From Chara braunii (lineage: Eukaryota > Streptophyta > Charophyceae > Charales > Characeae): 27,322 nt of DNA. The stretch lies in the NCBI GenBank assembly GCA_003427395.1, contig BFEA01000415.1:223147-250468 (forward strand). Direction: 5' to 3'. Positions 1 through 8,194 of the stretch are shown in pieces (the first letter of the stretch is position 1; the number at the start of each line of letters is the position of its first letter). The notes beneath the pieces are model-generated. The model saw only the letters and a list, made by a program, of their open reading frames with translations. It had not been told where the DNA came from and made no database searches. A program made the position numbers and the translations under genes.

Positions 1-313
1 GGGCACGGGAGGAAGGACCCGAAAACCTTGCGGTCGGCCGTTCAGTGCACACTACATGTGCCAATCATCATTCACGGTGCTGACACTGATGTGCAGCTTG
101 GCCTTCCCTTGGAAAGGATGGGTGAAAGTTCCGTGAAACATGGTGTCCAAAAAAAAAAATAGAAAAGAGTGGGGAACTTGTGGGATGCAGATTCCAAAGA
201 TTGGAAAACTACAGAACAACTTCCGGACCCACTACAAGTCTACAACACTACTGCCGTCATGTAAACGAAAGAAAGGAAACTCTAATTGAAGCCCTCCCAT
301 GGTCCTGCTACAT
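1..313 (+). pseudogene. LINE-A ORF2 fragment 1
   Basis: Positions 1-156 are open in one frame and resemble the LINE-D stretch that precedes its DLWN motif. Near 110 the peptide PWKGWVK matches LINE-B, and near 180-225 the peptide DLWDADSKDW matches DIWSEDSKE of LINE-B. A frameshift near 225 moves the frame to one giving LQHYCRHVNERKETLIEALP, which matches LRYCHHSGEALEKIIELIP of LINE-B. An A-run at 149-159 interrupts the first frame. The fragment ends at a TGCTACAT target site at 306-313. The similarity was read by eye. Confidence 0.65.
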
Positions 314-490
314 TTTTTTTTTTTTTTTGAAACTTCGTATACAGGAAACCTACTTAACGAGGTGATAAGAGCATCCCCGGTAAGTAGGCCCCACCAGCGT
401 CGAAGACTCCATCTATTGGTGGGGAGCTGCACCTGCTGGAAACCGGGTCCAGTGTCCCTGTACAATGATGTGATGTGTATCAGCTGAAAA
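314..490 (-). mobile_element. R1-1: short poly(A) retroposon inserted in LINE-A
   Basis: On the minus strand the element has the motif GACACTGGACCCGGTTTCC, then a box with CCAATAGATGGAG, then GCTCTTATCACCTC, and ends in an A-tail (T-run on the + strand from 313). The octamer TGCTACAT flanks it on both sides (306-313 and 491-498). With the element left out, the LINE-A frame reads straight through (SCYI into TLRKGP). It has no ORF, so it is a SINE or a strongly 5'-truncated LINE tail. Other copies lie at 3949, 6391, 6819, 7430 and 16713. Confidence 0.75.
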
Positions 491-591
491 TGCTACATCA
501 CCCTAAGAAAAGGCCCAACCTTGGAGGAAGGAGACTGGGTGGCCAGTAGCGGGAAGACAGACAGGGTGTGGAGGATCCATTTAGAGCATCC
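491..591 (+). pseudogene. LINE-A ORF2 fragment 2
   Basis: The + strand frame gives TLRKGPTLEEGDWVA, a close match to ILRKGPKLEEGDWVA in LINE-B and to LELKRGPTIRPRDWVV in LINE-D. It continues the frame of fragment 1 once R1-1 is skipped. It stops where the tail of LINE-B begins (T-run at 592). Function was structural, part of the ORF2 region between reverse transcriptase and the zf-RVT domain. Confidence 0.7.
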
Positions 592-613
592 TTTTTTTTT
601 TCTTTTTTTTTTT

Positions 614-985
614 AACAAACAAATCAGGCCCAGTGCCCAAGGCTGATATTACCAATAAGAAAATTGAGGCCAGGGTCCTCATAGTCTACCCGGAGAAACC
701 GATCCGAACAAAGCTGAGGACCGGGCCCAGCGTCCCTCATATGATGCTGACTATGCTGATGCTGACAACGATGATGATGATAAACTTCTAATGATTGTAT
801 GAGAAATGTGAATGATACGAATGATGACGATGAATGATTCTTGGGGGAAACGGTCCCCCACCTGGAGAGGTAATCCAGCCTCTTCACCCCATGTGAGGGC
901 ACCAGATCTAACTTCTAATACTTGCTAAGAAACCTCTAATCCTCATTGGGGGCTTGCAAGCCAAAGACATTCATCAAATGGAAGA
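614..985 (-). other. LINE-B 3' untranslated region with an R1-like motif
   Basis: Read on the minus strand, this holds a GAT/CAT-rich stretch (about 740-840) and then GGACGCTGGGCCCGGTCC (complement of 713-736), followed by about 100 bases and the A-tail. The same GACGCTGG(A/G)CCCGGT motif occurs once or twice in the R1 short retroposons. That suggests R1 copies share their 3' region with a LINE, as SINE and LINE partners do. This is inference from one motif. Confidence 0.45.
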
Positions 986-2697
986 TTAATCATAACCATA
1001 CCAAGACCTTGGGACCATGGAACTTGAAGATGGGGGAAAGGGGACAGGGAAGTCTGTCAAAACTCTCATAGGTATAACTGGATCTACCACTGGCCAATCC
1101 CCAAACGTCAGGCTGTAGTTTCTGCATACTTCATCGCTGTCCCTCTTCTCAGCCCCTTCCCACTTGACTGCTCCCAATTTGCCCCCTTGAGGACTTCCAA
1201 GCCAGCATCGAGAGAATTCCTTAATAATTTTTAGAATTTTAGTACGTGAGTTTAAGTGCTGAATTTTTTCCTTTGTATTTTCCCATTTAGTTCTGATTGT
1301 AGTTTGAACTTGTTGTTTGATTGTGTCTGTAAATTCTGGGTCATTCAACCCTGTCAATACTCCGAGTCTCATAGGTATAACTGGATCTACCACTGGCCAA
1401 TCCCCAAACGTCAGGCTGTAGTTTCTGCATACTTCATCGATGTCCCTCTTCTCAGCCCCTTCCCACTTGACTGCTCCCACTTTCCCCCCTTGAGGACTTC
1501 CAAGCCAGCATCGAGAGAATTCCTTAATAATTTTTAGAATTTCAGTACGTGAGTTTAAGTGTTGAATTTTTTCCTTTGTATTTTCCCATTTAGTTCTGAT
1601 TGTAGTTTGAACTTGTTGTTTGATTGTGTCTGTAAATTCTGGGTCATCCAGCCTGGCCCCTTCCATTTCAAAGGTACATCTTCTTAGCCAGATAGCCCAA
1701 AGGACTGCTTTTCTTCCCACAATGAACGTGTTGTGAGTGAAGTCATCACACGATTCTGGATTCTAAGTTTCCAACATAATGGCTTCCCAATCCCATTGCC
1801 ATTGGCATTGAGTATCCAATTGTCGCCAAATCCGGTCCCACCATCTCCAAAGCCAAATAGCCCCTGGGCACTGTAAAAAAATATGTTCGATGGTCTCCGG
1901 GATGGTTCTTGCAGGGAAGGCTGATCTACAGAATTTGCACCAAGGGAGTGCCATTCCTTTTTGTTCCAGAGTAGTATGATCTATCAGCCAGTCATTAGTA
2001 GGAAGACAACGATGTTCAATTTGCCATTGTAGTGAGGCCACTTTGGCTGGTTTATCCTCCATAATCCGAAACCACTTAATTGACTTGAGTGTTTCTTCAC
2101 TCATATTCAGTTGATTCATCCACCTGGTTATCACTCTATCCTTTAAGTTAATTCGTGGTCTCAGCATTCTGTATGTGGACTTGACTGTCAAGGTATGGAG
2201 AGCTCTCTGATACTGGCGACCCTTACCGTCATGTGACGTCCAGACCCAATTAATAGGATCTAGGGCCAAGCAAGAAATGGGAATATCTGGCCTGAAAGCC
2301 AGCTATGAGGTCTTGTGTTTAAGCACTCTAATTCTAAAAATGAGTTGACTATCTACCCATTGAGCTTCCTCTGTTGGAATAACTGTGTTATCTTGAGCTA
2401 ACTTGGATATGGCTAAAAAAACTTCTCCATTGGTGTTAATTTGTAAGATATTACTAATCGTGTGGAGTTGATTTGTGACAGCTACCCAATCTCCCTCTTC
2501 CAATTTTGGGCCTTTCCTAAGGATACGGATCCAGTCTAAAGGGATCAGTTCAATGATTTTTTCTAATGCTTCCCCCGAATGGTGGCAATACCTCAACTGT
2601 CTATGCAGATCAGCTGACGAAATTCATTCCTTAGAATCCTCACTCCAAATGTCCTTGATGCGTAAAACCCCTTTTTTGACCCATCCTTTCCATGGTT
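986..2697 (-). pseudogene. LINE-B ORF2 C-terminal part with zf-RVT domain
   Basis: From 2596 down to 986 a single frame runs with only two in-frame stops, both TAG (2303-2305 and 1763-1765). Above 2596 the same frame has a TGA and a TAA but keeps the motif KKGVLRIKDIW. The zf-RVT domain is at about 1840-2040: SLQWQIEHRCLPTND, then a CKFC pair, then ETIEHIFLQCPG and a W-rich stretch. This is the usual Cys and His spacing of reverse-transcriptase zinc-binding domains in plant LINEs. After it comes AVLWAIWLRR, the typical tail motif, and then a 101-codon segment present twice. No ATG start is expected because the element is truncated. Confidence 0.75.
1064..1653 (-). repeat. 303-bp tandem duplication inside LINE-B ORF2
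   Basis: The block starting TCTCATAGGTATAACTGG at 1064 recurs at 1367, offset exactly 303 bases, and similarity runs to about 1350 and 1653. Only a few substitutions separate the copies (for example TCGCTGTCC against TCGATGTCC). As 303 is divisible by three, the frame is kept and 101 residues are encoded twice, including TKWENTKEKIQHLNSRT. Confidence 0.95.
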
Positions 2698-2905
2698 AGT
2701 AGAGTTTATGCAGTAGAAAAAGAGGGACAACTGAGAGGCAGTAGGAACCAGTTCAAATGGATAGACATGGATGGTGTATACAGAATTCATGTCACAGGGG
2801 AAGGGAAGGAACAGAGAGCTTATCAACGGTTACCCGACAACCCAACTTCTGAATCGCCCCTGGACCCCCGCTGCAGTGGGGATCAACATCACCGGTGGGA
2901 CCAGC
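2692..2905 (+). pseudogene. LINE-A ORF2 fragment 3
   Basis: The open + frame gives VYAVEKEGQL, then NQFKWIDMDGVYRIHV and KEQRAYQRL. It aligns with the LINE-B section between the DWVA motif and LHTLTVKSTYR. The fragment ends at the GGACCAGC target site of the hAT insertion. The match is weaker than for fragments 1, 2 and 5; order and position support it. Confidence 0.5.
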
Positions 2906-3704
2906 CAGAGGTGGGCAATTCTTTTTTTCCCTCACCCTCGAACCAACCCGCCCAATTTTTTTTTTTCCCCATCCACCCGGCCCAAGAATTTTATTTTTTA
3001 CTTTTAGACAACCCCACCCACCCAAAATATTTTCTGGAAGTTTCAGCCCCACGCCCGATCCGCCCGTGACCCGAAAAAAGCCCTCACCCACACCCGCCCG
3101 CACCCGTAAGAGTATCATCACCCGCCCGCGTCCAATACCTAAATTTTCTTCACCCGCACCCACCCGCCTCAGCCCGCGCCTGCCCACGCCAGTCCCTTAC
3201 ACCATCACGATTTCATCTGCAACATAGCATTGCAACAAAGACATCTAAAATCCTATTATTGAAACAACGGCAACATCAACAATGCGACTTGAACTTCTCA
3301 AAGGAAAATATTTCAAGATTTTTTTTTTTTGCCCAGGGGCAGCTGCACTGCTTTTGCACCGGTGTAATTTGATCAGGGGACCTGGTCAACTGAATCAGAC
3401 ACTATACAACCTCGCCCGACGTACTACACAAGGAGGGGGGGAAGAAGGGGGGGGGGGGGGGGGATTGCATATTTTTCGGGTGATCCTAGGTCTATGGGTC
3501 GGGTGACCCAGGCCAAGCCATCACCCGCCTGCCACCCACCCAACGGGTGACCCAGGTCAAATCTTCACCCGCCCGTCACCCAGAAAGGCATGCTGGCCCA
3601 TAACCCACCCAAGACAGCTCATGTAGACCTAAATCCGACCCATCACCCTGTGGGTCGGGTGGGTGCAGGTGGGTGCAGCTCTGGGCGCCCGGTGCCCAGC
3701 TCTG
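2906..3704. mobile_element. Non-autonomous hAT-type transposon (799 bp)
   Basis: The left end is CAGAGGTGGGC (2906-2916) and the right end is GCCCAGCTCTG (3694-3704). These are 11-bp terminal inverted repeats with one mismatch. Both sides carry the identical 8-bp duplication GGACCAGC (2898-2905, 3705-3712), the length made by hAT transposases. Both subterminal zones are dense in ACCCGCC and GGGTCGGGT motifs (2930-3190, 3478-3680), as expected for transposase-binding arrays. The middle has no coding sequence, a G-run near 3440-3463 and a T-run near 3320. It sits inside LINE-A and is therefore younger than it. Confidence 0.85.
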
Positions 3705-3712
3705 GGACCAGC

Positions 3713-3948
3713 AAACAGAGAGCAGATTCTGAAAGTAAAGTATCTGCAGAAGCTAGAGGGGGAACCTGGATATAAAATGCTGACAATTAAAAAGAAGGTT
3801 AAGTGAGCTAAGAGATGAAGTCAACGATAAATGGGTAAAGCATCTTAACATTGACAGGAGTCTGCCTAGACAAATCCACTGCATCCAGGGAACAATGTGT
3901 AGACCTGCAGAATTTCCGTCTTTGCAGTGGCAGATTGCGTATTGCTGC
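3713..3948 (+). pseudogene. LINE-A ORF2 fragment 4
   Basis: One frame gives QILKVKYLQKLEGEPGYKML. After a one-base shift near 3800 another gives DEVNDKWVKHLNIDR and then PAEFPSLQWQIAYCC. LINE-B has ITRWMNQLNM and KVASLQWQIEHRCLP at the same places. SLQWQI opens the zf-RVT domain, which is cut here by the R1-2 insertion and resumes at 4119. Confidence 0.7.
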
Positions 3949-4118
3949 ACTCATAGTTGCTCATATCCTTGGAAATTGAAATCTATGGACCCCGTTTCCA
4001 GCAGGTGCAGCTCCCCACCAATAGATTGGATCCATCAGAAGGGAGTACCACAGGGGGCTGCTCTTATCAGCCTCTGGGGTATACCCTGAGGATGTTTTCT
4101 CAAACAAACAAAAAAAGA
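3949..4118 (+). mobile_element. R1-2: short poly(A) retroposon inside the LINE-A zf-RVT domain
   Basis: Contains GGACCCCGTTTCCAGCAGGT, CCACCAATAGATTGGA and GCTCTTATCA, and ends in an A-rich tail (CAAACAAACAAAAAAAG). The flanks AGATTGCGTATTGCTGC (3932-3948) and AGATTGTGCATCGCTGC (4119-4135) match at 14 of 17 positions, all three differences being C/T. This is a decayed target duplication. Both flanks encode the same part of the LINE protein (start of the HRCLP motif), so the insertion is supported independently. Confidence 0.75.
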
Positions 4119-4560
4119 AGATTGTGCATCGCTGCCTGCCTACCTATGACGAGCATTGACGACTATACCAGACTGGAACAAAAGGGGCTGGCCCTACCTT
4201 GGTGTAAATGGTTTTCCCATATTCTAAAAGGCACCCAAGTGAGCCGAGACAATTGAACACACATTCTTGCACTGCCCAAACTCGATGCTGACTTGAATGT
4301 GGTGACTCTGCTGAGACAAAATATGGTGGAAGACAGTAGCCTGCTGGCCATGGGACTGGCGAGTCTGGCGTGCAATTATGGCTGGGTATTACACCCACTG
4401 CTCTCTGGCTTGCCCTTCGCCTCGATAGAGCCCTGTCAGGCCCAGAAAATCTGGAAAAAAGGAAGATCACAACTGACTGCATTGCACAAAGTCGTTATCT
4501 GTACACAGTATGAAATCAAGAATAAGAAAAACAGCATCATAATCTCACATGGACGCTTGA
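4119..4560 (+). pseudogene. LINE-A ORF2 fragment 5, end of the zf-RVT domain
   Basis: The sequence encodes KIVHRCLPTYDE, then in another frame LEQKGLALPWCKW (LINE-B has LEQKGMALPWCKF), then in a third AETIEHTFLHCPNS (LINE-B has PETIEHIFLQCPG). The second cysteine of the first pair is lost (CKWF instead of CKFC). A later frame has KIWWKTVACWPWDW, matching RIWRQLDTQCQWQWDW. At least two frameshifts are present. Similarity fades after about 4450. Confidence 0.7.
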
Positions 4561-5358
4561 TGAAAAGCCATCAAACCTGGCCCGCATCATTCAAGCCCTC
4601 ACATTTTATTATACAGTTAAACCACCACTACTTTTCCCAGTCATTTCCCTGCAATGCTCGTGCCACTTCTGGCGGGATGTACTGGCCTGCCATTTCGCAC
4701 GAAAAACGTACAGGCAAAGCAGGCCGTGCATGGGACCAGTTTTGCCTGCGCAAGTTTGGAGCCGAGCCTGTCATCTAATATCTCTTTACGCCCAAGCACT
4801 GCCTATCATCTCTTCTTCTCTCCCCCCCTCCTCCTCCCCTCTTAACCATAGATGAATGGCGGTCATAACAACAACAAAGAAATACTAGATGATAGCCATT
4901 GACAGGTAGTTGGATCAATGACCTATTATATAAACATGGCATTCAGGTCACTCAATTACAAATTGTGAAGCAGAAAAATTTTCAAAAAAACACAGTTTAA
5001 TGAAATGTGAGGGGACTGCTGGGGGGCTGAGAGAAAGTATATTTTCAAAGCTGCATCCTCCTGAGTCTTCCCTTCTTTGTTTATTAAGTTGTACACGTTA
5101 AGGGAAGAGCAGTTGCCGTTTCAGGTCAAGAGCGCACTGCCAGGGACCAACCCCCCTCATCTCAGGGTTAACGCCCAAGAGTATTCCGGACCAAGAGACC
5201 TTAATGGTACCCAGTCGCACAGGTGTCACCCTTGGTCCCCCTAAGGTGCTGCGAGCAGCCCTTCCATTCTCATCAAGAACAACCTACCCCCAACGGGTTC
5301 AATTTATTGGGCCATCCGGGCCATGGCCCCAAGGAGTGCCTGACCCTAGAAGGTGAAT
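4561..5358. other. Spacer without recognised feature
   Basis: This may include the LINE-A 3' untranslated region. It holds a C/T-rich run near 4810-4843, short A-rich stretches near 4860-4880 and 4980-4995, and then GC-balanced DNA. I see no gene or strong repeat. Confidence 0.4.
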
Positions 5359-5430
5359 GCACTGTAGCCCAGCTGCTGGGTCGCAGACAGCAGGCACATA
5401 TCTAATCCAGGCAGCGAACCGTAGACTCTG
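5359..5430 (+). other. tRNA-like retroposon head (weak)
   Basis: GCACTGTAGCCCAGCTGC contains a good pol III A box (TAGCCCAGCTGC at 5365-5376). It has the same start, GCACTGTAGCCCAG, as the tRNA-like module on the minus strand at 6728-6746. The B box is poor (TCTAATCC near 5400). It is probably a relic of a tRNA-derived SINE head, not a functional tRNA. Confidence 0.3.
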
Positions 5431-5781
5431 ATGGCCCAGAGCGGTGCCAGCAAGACAGCAGGCTCAAGACCCCCCTAGTCGATGGAGCACCATCCATCCA
5501 GGCTCGGACGGGAACCGGCAGCCTGCCCCCACGTCCGGACAACGGACCCAGACTGGACCGAGCATTGGGCGGCAATGTACAGTTGTTAGTGGACACCGGA
5601 CTGCTTCCCACTGCTGGGAGACTGGGAGGGTGGGAACATATGGGTTCTTGGGAGGGTGGGAACAGGGGGACCGAGGGGGTGGCCAAGGCTGCCCCACACA
5701 GCCACGCTAACACCTCACCTCACACTGTCATAGCACCGCACAGGAATGCAGCCCATCCAATAGGAGGCATGACGGCCAACA
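5431..5781 (+). other. GC-rich segment, open in several frames, unrecognised
   Basis: Both strands are open over 200 to 300 bases because of base composition. One + frame contains NVQLLVDTGLLPTAG, which recalls the LVDTG active site of retropepsins, but no other protease or gag motif flanks it. A short direct repeat, GGGAGGGTGGGAACA, occurs twice near 5625-5664. I do not assign a gene. Confidence 0.3.
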
Positions 5782-5873
5782 GGGTTTAAGGGTTTAAGGG
5801 TTTAAGGGTTTAAGGGTTTAAGGGCTTAAGGGTTTAAGGGTTTAAGGGTTAAAGGGTTTAAGGGTTTAAAGGG
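5782..5873. repeat. Interstitial telomere-like array (GGGTTTAA)n
   Basis: Eleven units of an 8-bp repeat, GGGTTTAA, followed by a final GGG. Two units have one substitution (GGGCTTAA, GGGTTAAA) and the last has one extra A. The plant telomere unit is TTTAGGG (7 bp) and the Chlamydomonas unit is TTTTAGGG (8 bp); this unit is neither. The array is flanked at once by the hairpin GGGACC-TGCT-GGTCCC (5871-5886). Confidence 0.9.
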
Positions 5874-6390
5874 ACCTGCTGGTCCCACTGGAGGCCAGAC
5901 AGATGTACGGGGCATGAACTTGGTGAAAGGATACAAAAGAGCAGCCTGGACAGTGAAGAAGATCCAATAACTCTTTGTCTCATCGGCTGCATAATTGCGT
6001 CTGATAGGATTAGCCCACTGACAAATTGACTCACACACATGCATGTACCACAGGAAGCACACTCAGGAATACTCTCAACCACACATTACACAGGACATCG
6101 CAATATGGGACAAGAAACACGCTTAGGAACACCCTCAACTACACCCCACACAGCACAATCCAATGTGCAATTGCACATATACAGACACAGACACGACAGC
6201 ACAAGGCAACAAGTAGATAGGTAGTAATTGACATTCAATAGGTCACAGTAACAACACCATAAACGATATCTCGCTGAATGCTCCATTAAAAACAGGTCTG
6301 ACAGAGTGCTGAGCCCCTCACCACCCAGCCACCTCATGCATACTGACAGTTCATGCTTGCACTACTTTCATTTCTTACATTGTACTCTAC
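5874..6390. other. Spacer with a degenerate 60-bp direct repeat
   Basis: At 6052-6171 two diverged 60-bp units follow each other. AGCACACTCAGGAATACTCT begins the first and AACACGCTTAGGAACACCCT the second, both followed by CAAC, a CA-rich stretch and CACAGCACA or CACAGGACA. No gene is seen in the rest. Confidence 0.5.
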
Positions 6391-6520
6391 AGGCCGTGGG
6401 ACGCTGGACCCGATTTTCAGCAGGTGCTGCTCCCACCAATAGATGGAGCCTCCCTGACGGTGCTAGAAGGTGTCTGCTCTTATCAGCACCCCTAGCAGCT
6501 GCTCGAAAAAAAAAAAGAAA
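6391..6520 (+). mobile_element. R1-3: short poly(A) retroposon
   Basis: Begins near AGGCCGTGGGACGCTGGACC, followed by CAGCAGGTGCTGCTCCC, CACCAATAGATGGAGCC and TGCTCTTATCAGCACC. It ends in an A-tail at 6506-6520 (A11, G, A3). The order of boxes is the same as in R1-1, R1-2 and R1-5. A target duplication was looked for and not found. Confidence 0.7.
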
Positions 6521-6543
6521 GCCTGCCCCTAAGCATCCACTCG

Positions 6544-6600
6544 GGCATGGGAGGGATTGAATCTGCAACACTCTGGCATGGGAGGGATTGAATCTGCAAC
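6544..6600. repeat. 26-bp direct duplication around a B-box-like block
   Basis: The 26-base block that begins GGCATGGGAGGGATTG (6544-6569) is repeated exactly at 6575-6600, separated by five bases (ACTCT). Confidence 0.95.
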
Positions 6601-6818
6601 CTGAGTCTCTGAATAACAGGTGTATTTTGAGGTCTAACGCCAGGCCTGTAGCATGTGCCACAAGTGCCCCACTGGGCATGACAACACTTGAACCCACAAA
6701 CTGTGGAAGTGAACACAGGCACCCAATCCATCTGGGCTACAGTGCAAAGGCGGTCTGTGAATGGCCCTAAGCTCTGTGGAGTGAATCCACAATCTCAATA
6801 CTCAGAACATCATGCCGG

Positions 6819-6882
6819 GGGTGCTCATATCACCTCAACTAGTATTTCCTGCAGAGTCTTTATAAAAAAAAAAAAAAAAATT
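6819..6882 (+). mobile_element. R1-6: strongly 5'-truncated R1 copy with perfect target duplication
   Basis: Only 64 bases long. It keeps GTGCTCATATCACCTC, matching the R1 3' box GATGCTCTTATCACCTC, followed by a stretch like the last 25 bases of R1-5, and ends in a run of A (6864-6880). The 14-base sequence GAACATCATGCCGG is present exactly on both sides (6805-6818 and 6883-6896). Variable 5' truncation, an A-tail and a target duplication together indicate LINE-driven retroposition. Confidence 0.85.
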
Positions 6883-7030
6883 GAACATCATGCCGGAGTG
6901 AATGCCCAAAGATTCGAACCCACCCCCCATACCAATATCCAGTGCAGCACACCAGAGTGTAGACTTGAAGATTTGAACCCACACCCTAAGCCACAAAGGT
7001 GCATAACCGACAAACTGAGCTAGGGGCCAT

Positions 7031-7429
7031 TTGGGACCAGGGTAGGACATTTGAGGATGCATATGCCCTGATCAGCGGTAAACCAGCAGTCCGTTTCCCA
7101 GGTGTCCGGTTCTGAGGCGGAATCGTGGGTCGGGCCTACCGGATGCAAAAGTCTGAAGTCGCCTGAAAACTTACACAGGCACGAGGTCACTTTGTCATAA
7201 CGCAGGAAAAGAAGGGACAAAATGAAGACTGGACCATACGGCAGAACAGAGTACACAGTGAACTCCTGACTACACAGGCTGCTGAGCATTTCAAAGGAAA
7301 GAAGAGGAAAGGTCCAAGACTGTTCGGACTTTCCATAGTCGGAAAGACAAAGGAAGGGCAAGTAAGAGGCCTCTCTCCTTAAAGAGAAGGATAGAGGACA
7401 TGGGGGAGTAGGGCCTCGTCCGACACCAC
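7031..7429. other. Spacer without recognised feature
   Basis: Balanced composition. Open stretches on the minus strand give no recognisable protein. It ends at the T-run of R1-4. Confidence 0.4.
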
Positions 7430-7562
7430 TTTTTTTTTTTTTTTTAACCCGTGCTCCATCTATTGGTGGGGAGCAACACCTGCTGGAAACCGGGTCCAGC
7501 GTCCCATAGATACAACCATATCTTCACATATTGGCACGAGCTGGGAACCGGGCCCAGCGTCC
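7430..7562 (-). mobile_element. R1-4: short poly(A) retroposon
   Basis: On the + strand it begins with a T-run (7430-7445), then CTCCATCTATTGGTGGGGAG, then the complement of CAGCAGGTG and GACGCTGGACCCGGTTTCC. A second copy of the GGACGCTGGGCCCGGTTCCC motif lies 60 bases further on, at about 7540-7562. It lacks the CTCTTATCACCTC box of other copies, so R1 members are modular. No clear target duplication was found. Confidence 0.7.
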
Positions 7563-8190
7563 AATGACGAGTATGTTCAGAAAAGCCATCAGAGAATTTC
7601 ATGACAATGAGACTATGAACCTACCAGGAAAGTCCAATTGACCTAAGGGTGGAATTTGGAAATTAAGGTACCGGGGCCATCACCCGGCTTTGGCTCAAAG
7701 TATTTGGAGCTACTTCAGACCTTTTTTGTAAGGAAATACAGAATTAAACCCAATCCAGAAAAAAAAACTCGGGAATCCACCAACAGACCTCTGTACCTCA
7801 CTCCGGCAAGACTTACTGCAGCAAAGCCACCATCTCTACTGCTGCTATGCCCTATTTCTGTCCTACCAGCTAGCCCCTTCACTAGCAGGACGCGTGATAC
7901 CTTTCTCTCTCTCACCTCAATCCCTTACCCGTTACTCAGAAAAGACGGGAGTAGACTGCAGAAGTCCTACAAAAGCCCCAAATCCTGCAAAATCCCTAAC
8001 AAAACCTTCCAAGGATCTCCCACACTGTCCTACTCCCTGCCCAGCTTTCCAGGCCTCATGCCCCCCATCCTGCTAGGTTACAGGGCAACACAACTCACCC
8101 CAGCTCCGGCCAGCGTCGTCAAGGGTTGAAGGAAAAATCTTCGTTCCACCCCTCCCTAATGACACGGTCGTAATGTTTTTCACTTTTCTG
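7563..8190 (+). other. Spacer with an unrecognised open frame at 7656-8129
   Basis: An ATG-started frame of 157 codons runs from 7656 to 8129. The product is rich in Pro, Ser, Thr and Lys and would be basic. I recognise no domain, signal peptide or membrane segment, and see no promoter or intron signals that would decide. It may be a chance frame in pyrimidine-rich DNA. Confidence 0.2.
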
Positions 8191-8194
8191 CTCT

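Larger units (their letters stand above)
592..2697 (-). mobile_element. LINE-B: 5'-truncated L1-type LINE inserted in LINE-A
   Basis: A minus-strand element ends in an A-tail (T-run at 592-613 on the + strand). It has a 3' untranslated region at 614-985 and the last part of ORF2 at 986-2697. It starts abruptly near the PWKGW motif with no endonuclease or reverse transcriptase, the usual result of incomplete target-primed reverse transcription. It separates LINE-A fragments 2 and 3, which are adjacent in the intact family. A clean target duplication could not be resolved; CCAT and TTAG are shared at both ends, but only loosely. Confidence 0.65.
1..4560 (+). mobile_element. LINE-A: decayed L1-type LINE, ORF2 3' half, split by nested insertions
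   Basis: Five + strand segments (1-313, 491-591, about 2692-2905, 3713-3948, 4119-4560) carry, in the right order, the C-terminal half of a LINE ORF2 protein. The region lies after the reverse transcriptase core and ends at the zf-RVT zinc-binding domain. Order and identity come from comparing the translations with LINE-B (592-2697, minus). Each gap is filled by a recognisable insertion, two with clear target duplications and one with an imperfect one. Frameshifts and stops occur in every segment, so it encodes nothing now. The 5' part lies outside the window. The 3' end near 4560 is approximate because I see no convincing poly(A) tail. Confidence 0.75.
6544..7030 (-). other. Cluster of tRNA-like modules (SINE heads), minus strand
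   Basis: Four B-box-like blocks lie on the minus strand: GATTCAATCC (6584-6593, with a duplicate at 6554-6563), GGGTTCAAGTG (6685-6695), GGGTTCGAATC (6911-6921) and GGGTTCAAATC (6970-6980). Good A boxes pair with three of them: TGGCGTTAGACC (6631-6642), TAGCCCAGATGG (6728-6739) and TAGCTCAGTTTGT (7010-7022). The last has an anticodon-like stem, ACCTT with AGGGT, but an 8-base loop. Its acceptor GGCCCCT has no matching 3' strand, so these are not working tRNAs. R1-6 was inserted into this cluster. Confidence 0.5.

Noticed and set aside
592-737. A separate R1 copy at the T-run 592-613
   Set aside because: It lacks the CCAATAGATGGAGC and CTCTTATCACC boxes; better explained as the 3' end and tail of LINE-B.
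4793-4845. C/T-rich stretch as a polypyrimidine splice signal
   Set aside because: No flanking exon-like frames or consistent splice sites were found.
5565-5789. LVDTG motif suggesting a retropepsin
   Set aside because: Five residues in a GC-rich region without gag, RT or integrase motifs nearby and without LTRs; chance is likely.
6544-6600. CRISPR-like spaced repeats
   Set aside because: Only two units with a 5-base gap, in eukaryotic repeat DNA. No array of evenly spaced repeats exists in the window.
6970-7030. A tRNA gene on the minus strand
   Set aside because: Good A and B boxes, but the acceptor strands do not pair and the anticodon loop has eight bases; treated as a SINE head.
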